A stretch of DNA of 64,000 nucleotides from Candidatus Krumholzibacteriia bacterium. Its GTDB lineage: Bacteria; Krumholzibacteriota; Krumholzibacteriia; WVZY01; JAKEHA01. The stretch spans positions 62,001 through 126,000 of the forward strand of contig JAOUHG010000006.1 of NCBI GenBank assembly GCA_029865265.1, in the 5' to 3' direction. Numbering within the stretch: the stretch's first letter is position 1; every line of letters begins with the position of its first letter. The position numbers and the translations under genes were made by a program. The notes beneath the pieces were generated by a model, which was given only the letters and a program-made list of their open reading frames with translations, had not been told where the DNA came from and did not search any database. Shown here one piece after another: positions 61,424 to 64,000 of the stretch.

Positions 61424-62134
61424 CTATTTCTTGTAGAGCGACTTCACCGCACCCCAGGACTTCTGCTCCGTCGCAATCGTGCAGCCCTGGATGGTGAAGG
61501 TGATGGAATCCACGTCGCCCCATTCGCCCGGACCGGTCGTGCCGATATCCGCACACGGGGCCCAGTACCAGAAGTTCGGATAACCCGCCGGCAGCGTACC
61601 GCTGTCGGTGTCGCCGATCTTCTCGGTGTTCTCGATCTGCAGCGACATGCAGCCGTCCGGATAGTTGTTGAACTGCGCCGACGCGGCGTGCGTGCGCACG
61701 GTTCCCACCTCGGCGAAATTCGAGTACGTCTCGGTCACCACCGCCGTCCACGTGAGAATGCTCGCCGTGTACGTCGGATCGCCGCCGGCCCAGGGGCCGC
61801 CGCCATCCAGCCAGCAGGTGCCGCCGGTGTAGGTCACGGTCCAGATCTTCTGGCCGTTGCCGCTGCCGTTGACCGTGTTGACGAGCAGGGTCGGGGCATT
61901 GACGACCCACGGACAGTACCATTGCCACTGGGTACCGAGCGTGGCGCCATCCCACGACTGCTCGTGCAACGTGTTGTCCACCGACAGCTTGGTGGGGAAC
62001 CAGGATTCACTGTAGCGGCCCGGGTACATCAGTCCGCCGATGTCGCTGGACTTGTACGTGCCGTCTGCCGGCGCACCGGCCAGCACCGGCACCGCCATCA
62101 TCATAACGAGAAGAAACGCGATAACAGCCTTCAT
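61424..62134 (-). CDS. secreted four-cysteine protein, tandem paralogue A
   Basis: A 236-residue secreted protein with signal MKAVIAFLLVMMMAVPVLA and mature start GAPADGTYKSSD. Shared blocks with the 60613 gene: SWDGATLGTQW, YCP, GGGPWAGGDPTYTAS, the DGCMSLQ element, LPAGYP, APCAD and QGCTIATEQKSWGAVKSLY. Spacing of the four Cys is similar; the copies have diverged to moderate identity, so this is an old duplication. ATG at 62134 with AAGGAGGAGG upstream. Only a weak -35/-10 candidate (62157-62185) precedes it. Function unknown; probably surface or extracellular. Confidence 0.8.
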   Translation of the reverse strand: MKAVIAFLLVMMMAVPVLAGAPADGTYKSSDIGGLMYPGRYSESWFPTKLSVDNTLHEQSWDGATLGTQWQWYCPWVVNAPTLLVNTVNGSGNGQKIWTVTYTGGTCWLDGGGPWAGGDPTYTASILTWTAVVTETYSNFAEVGTVRTHAASAQFNNYPDGCMSLQIENTEKIGDTDSGTLPAGYPNFWYWAPCADIGTTGPGEWGDVDSITFTIQGCTIATEQKSWGAVKSLYKK

Positions 62135-62545
62135 ACTCCTCCTCCTTAGACCTCGTCTTTAAGAAGACCTCGTACGCTGCGGCAACGAAACGCGGCCGCG
62201 GCAGGTTCCACCCTGGAGAAGCATCACTGCCTCGGTAATACGGCTGGGAAACTTCGAACCAGGGAGACTGCGGTTCGCTTTATTTCAGGTACGCCCCAAG
62301 TTTGTGGCTCGCCGTTGCCGTCCTCATATCCGGCACATCGCCAGTGGTGCACACCAATCCCGGACCGCCGTGGACTTCAGGCCGGTCCGGTATTCATCTG
62401 TAGCGGGGGAAGTGTACACCGAGACCCACGGCGGCGTCAAACATAATAATTTCCAAGAGAATCGTTCGACAAGGACCGGCTATTCCGAAACCGCCGCCGG
62501 CGGCAACCGGGCGGAGGGGTGGGCAACCACGCAACCCGTTGCAAC
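62135..62545. other. gene-free stretch between the secreted pair and the TPR gene
   Basis: About 410 bases with no open frame of coding character. Beyond the strong ribosome-binding site of the 62134 gene and a weak promoter-like pair (TTGCCG at 62185-62180 and TTAAAG at 62162-62157 on the minus strand), I see no RNA gene, repeat or operator that stands out. Confidence 0.45.
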
Positions 62546-62578
62546 AAAAAAGCTCCCCCGGCCGGCGGCCGGGGGAGC
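62546..62578 (-). terminator. rho-independent terminator of the TPR gene
   Basis: GCTCCCCCGGCC (minus strand, 62578-62567) pairs with GGCCGGGGGAGC (62563-62552), 12 bp with a 3-nt loop, followed by TTTTTT (62551-62546). It is a textbook terminator about 43 nt after the stop at 62621. Confidence 0.9.
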
Positions 62579-62620
62579 AAGATACCCGCGGTTGCCCGCG
62601 GGCCTCTGACGTCCTCTTCC

Positions 62621-63730
62621 CTACATCCCGTTCTGCGCGGCGATCATCGCCTCGCGCTTCTTGAGCTGGTTCTGGCGGGCGATCTGCTTGCGCGCGTAGT
62701 CGCTCCAGAGCTGATCGTTGGCCGCCACCGCACGGTTGAACTTGTCGATGGCCTCGTCGAAACGTTTCTGGTCCTCGAGGATCTTGCCCCACACGCTGTA
62801 GAGCCACGCGGTCTGACTGCCCGCCTCGATTCCCTCGTTGATCACGCGCAGCGCGTCACCATCGCGGCCCGCCGCGCGGTAGCAGTCGGCCATCGGGCCG
62901 TACAGGTTGTCCATCTTGCCGTCGAGCACCGCCACCTTCTCGAACGACTCGATCGCTTCCGTCTTGTCGCCCTTCTGGTAGAGCGCGAGCGCGCGGTTGC
63001 GCTGCACCGTGGCGTCGTCGGGCTCGATGGCGAGCACGCGGTCCGCATAGCCCACCGTGCGGGTGTAGTCCTGGGAATTGAGGCTGATGACCACCAGGCG
63101 CTTCAGGAGGCGCGTATTGGTGGGATCCAGGCTCAGGCCCGATTCCAGCCAGGCGACCGCCTCGGCCGTGTTGCCGCGCTTCTCTTCCACGCGCGAAACC
63201 GCCTCGATGATGTCGATGTTGTTGGGGTCCATGCTGAGCGCGGTCGCGTAGCACTCGGCAGCGTCGTCGTAGTTCTCCACGCTGGCCTCGAAGGCCGCGA
63301 ACTGCATCCACGCGTCCACGTTCTCCGGGTCGAGATTCACGATTTCGCGGTAGCACTCGCGCGTCGAAGCCGCATCACCGAGCTTGCGGCAGTTGTAGGC
63401 CTTGGCCACCATGACCTCGCGGCGGTCGGCACCGTGCTCGAGCGCGGCGTCGTAGGCCGCGTTGGAGGCGTCGAACTCGCCGGTCACGCTGCGCGCGTAG
63501 CCGAGCAGCATCCAGCCCTCGGGCAGCGCCGGGCTGGTGGCGGTAATCTCCTCCGCCATCGTCTTGGCGGCGGCGTAGTCCCTGGCGGTAATCAGATTGC
63601 GGACGGTCGAGAGCCGTACATCCACCTCGGCGGAGTAGGCGTTGTTGGACGCGTCGGCGTGGACCCCGACGGTCCACGAGGCGAGCAGAAGAGCGGTAAA
63701 TCCCAGGGCGGCAACAGCCGGACGCAGCAT
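62621..63730 (-). CDS. exported TPR-repeat protein
   Basis: A 369-residue exported protein. A signal peptide (about 1-25) is followed by about 9 TPR units (for example GYARSVTGEFDASNAAYDAAL, RECYREIVNLDPENVDAW, AECYATALSMDPNNIDII and LALYQKGDKTEAIESFEKVA). TPR proteins of this kind act as periplasmic scaffolds in outer-membrane or secretion assembly; no partner is indicated by the neighbours. ATG at 63730 has GGAGG 9 nt upstream. It is preceded by a sigma-70-type promoter at 63848-63875 and a degenerate sigma-54-like element at 63759-63772, and followed by a strong terminator, so it is monocistronic. Confidence 0.87.
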   Translation of the reverse strand: MLRPAVAALGFTALLLASWTVGVHADASNNAYSAEVDVRLSTVRNLITARDYAAAKTMAEEITATSPALPEGWMLLGYARSVTGEFDASNAAYDAALEHGADRREVMVAKAYNCRKLGDAASTRECYREIVNLDPENVDAWMQFAAFEASVENYDDAAECYATALSMDPNNIDIIEAVSRVEEKRGNTAEAVAWLESGLSLDPTNTRLLKRLVVISLNSQDYTRTVGYADRVLAIEPDDATVQRNRALALYQKGDKTEAIESFEKVAVLDGKMDNLYGPMADCYRAAGRDGDALRVINEGIEAGSQTAWLYSVWGKILEDQKRFDEAIDKFNRAVAANDQLWSDYARKQIARQNQLKKREAMIAAQNGM

Positions 63731-63847
63731 GTGATATTCCCTCCGCACGGTAGACGTACCAATTCCCGTGCCAATCAACCAGTTACGCTGTTTCACATGG
63801 GGCTTCCGGGCCGCGGTGGGATGGACCGGAATATCGGGGCTTCCTTA

Positions 63848-63875
63848 ATTAGCGATTTATCAACGGTCTTGTCAA
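63848..63875 (-). promoter_or_regulatory. sigma-70-type promoter of the TPR gene
   Basis: On the minus strand TTGACA (63875-63870, 6/6) and GCTAAT (63853-63848, 4/6) are 16 bp apart in an AT-rich island. The predicted start is near 63841, leaving a leader of about 110 nt. Upstream bases 63876-64000 show no gene. Confidence 0.5.
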
Positions 63876-64000
63876 GCGAAGTCTTTCACATGGGGGCCGC
63901 CGCGGGGGCCTTGGGATGGGCCCCTGGAGGCTCCGGAGGCCCGCCCGGGGAGGGGCGGAAGTGTCAACTTTTGAGACAGATATGTACCCCGGGGTTGCAG

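Overview
The window is a GC-rich (roughly two-thirds G+C), gene-dense chromosomal segment of a Gram-negative bacterium. Evidence for an outer membrane includes apolipoprotein N-acyltransferase, many lipobox proteins, outer-membrane barrel proteins and an RND efflux operon. A secreted repeat protein ends in a FlgD-like Ig sorting-type domain with the NPFNPTTTI signature. HExxH proteins with beta-propellers and TPR-tailed membrane glycosyltransferases are also present. This combination is typical of poorly cultured FCB-type candidate phyla such as Krumholzibacteriota, Eisenbacteria or Latescibacterota. That placement is inference from protein style; no rRNA gene is present. I see no tRNA, rRNA, IS element, prophage or CRISPR array.

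Layout. 1-4166: start of purL, a 13-repeat secreted protein, and a decayed paralogue of it (frameshifts plus about 1.5 kb deleted). 4164-14155, all minus: a long, tightly packed run ecfT-truA-tal-htrA-purB-MFS-thioesterase-two GT-C glycosyltransferases. 14241-16238, plus: HEAT-cyclophilin fusion. 16235-24049, minus: Nudix, lipoprotein, exported protein, alaX, panD, lnt, Gfo/Idh oxidoreductase and a sigma-54 activator. 24329-26745: two lipoproteins, one an HExxH protein. 26935-30208, plus: a second sigma-54 activator, GNAT and SGNH hydrolase. 30219-37916, minus: a peptidase/propeller/barrel protein, a YhaN/YhaO (SbcC/SbcD-like) pair and a LysR regulator. 37987-38246: a candidate structured RNA divergent from that LysR gene. 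38401-43174: FGE-like protein, membrane protein with TPRs and two lipoproteins. 43194-54322, minus: MATE pump, adaptor plus two RND pumps, two small barrels and a SIMPL protein. 54423-60514: glycosyltransferase, inositol monophosphatase, LysR regulator, divergent myo-inositol-phosphate synthase and a FemAB-like protein. 60613-63730, minus: two tandem four-cysteine secreted paralogues and a TPR protein.

How the genes work together. Minus-strand genes are repeatedly joined by ATGA or GTGA stop/start overlaps (near 5.6, 7.2, 13.35, 16.7, 22.0, 47.8 and 56.2 kb), implying translational coupling. Both sigma-54 activator genes have GG-N10-GC promoters directly upstream, so each may control its own operon (activator-Gfo/Idh-lnt; activator-GNAT-SGNH). 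Both LysR genes sit divergently next to AT-rich control regions with 15-bp palindromes of the T-N11-A type. One faces ino1, with inositol monophosphatase behind the regulator. The other faces the predicted RNA. The envelope is the dominant theme: lipoprotein maturation, efflux, membrane glycosylation and surface proteins.

The least explained items are the 260-nt structured RNA, the tandem four-Cys secreted family, and the activator with a receiver domain lacking its phospho-acceptor.
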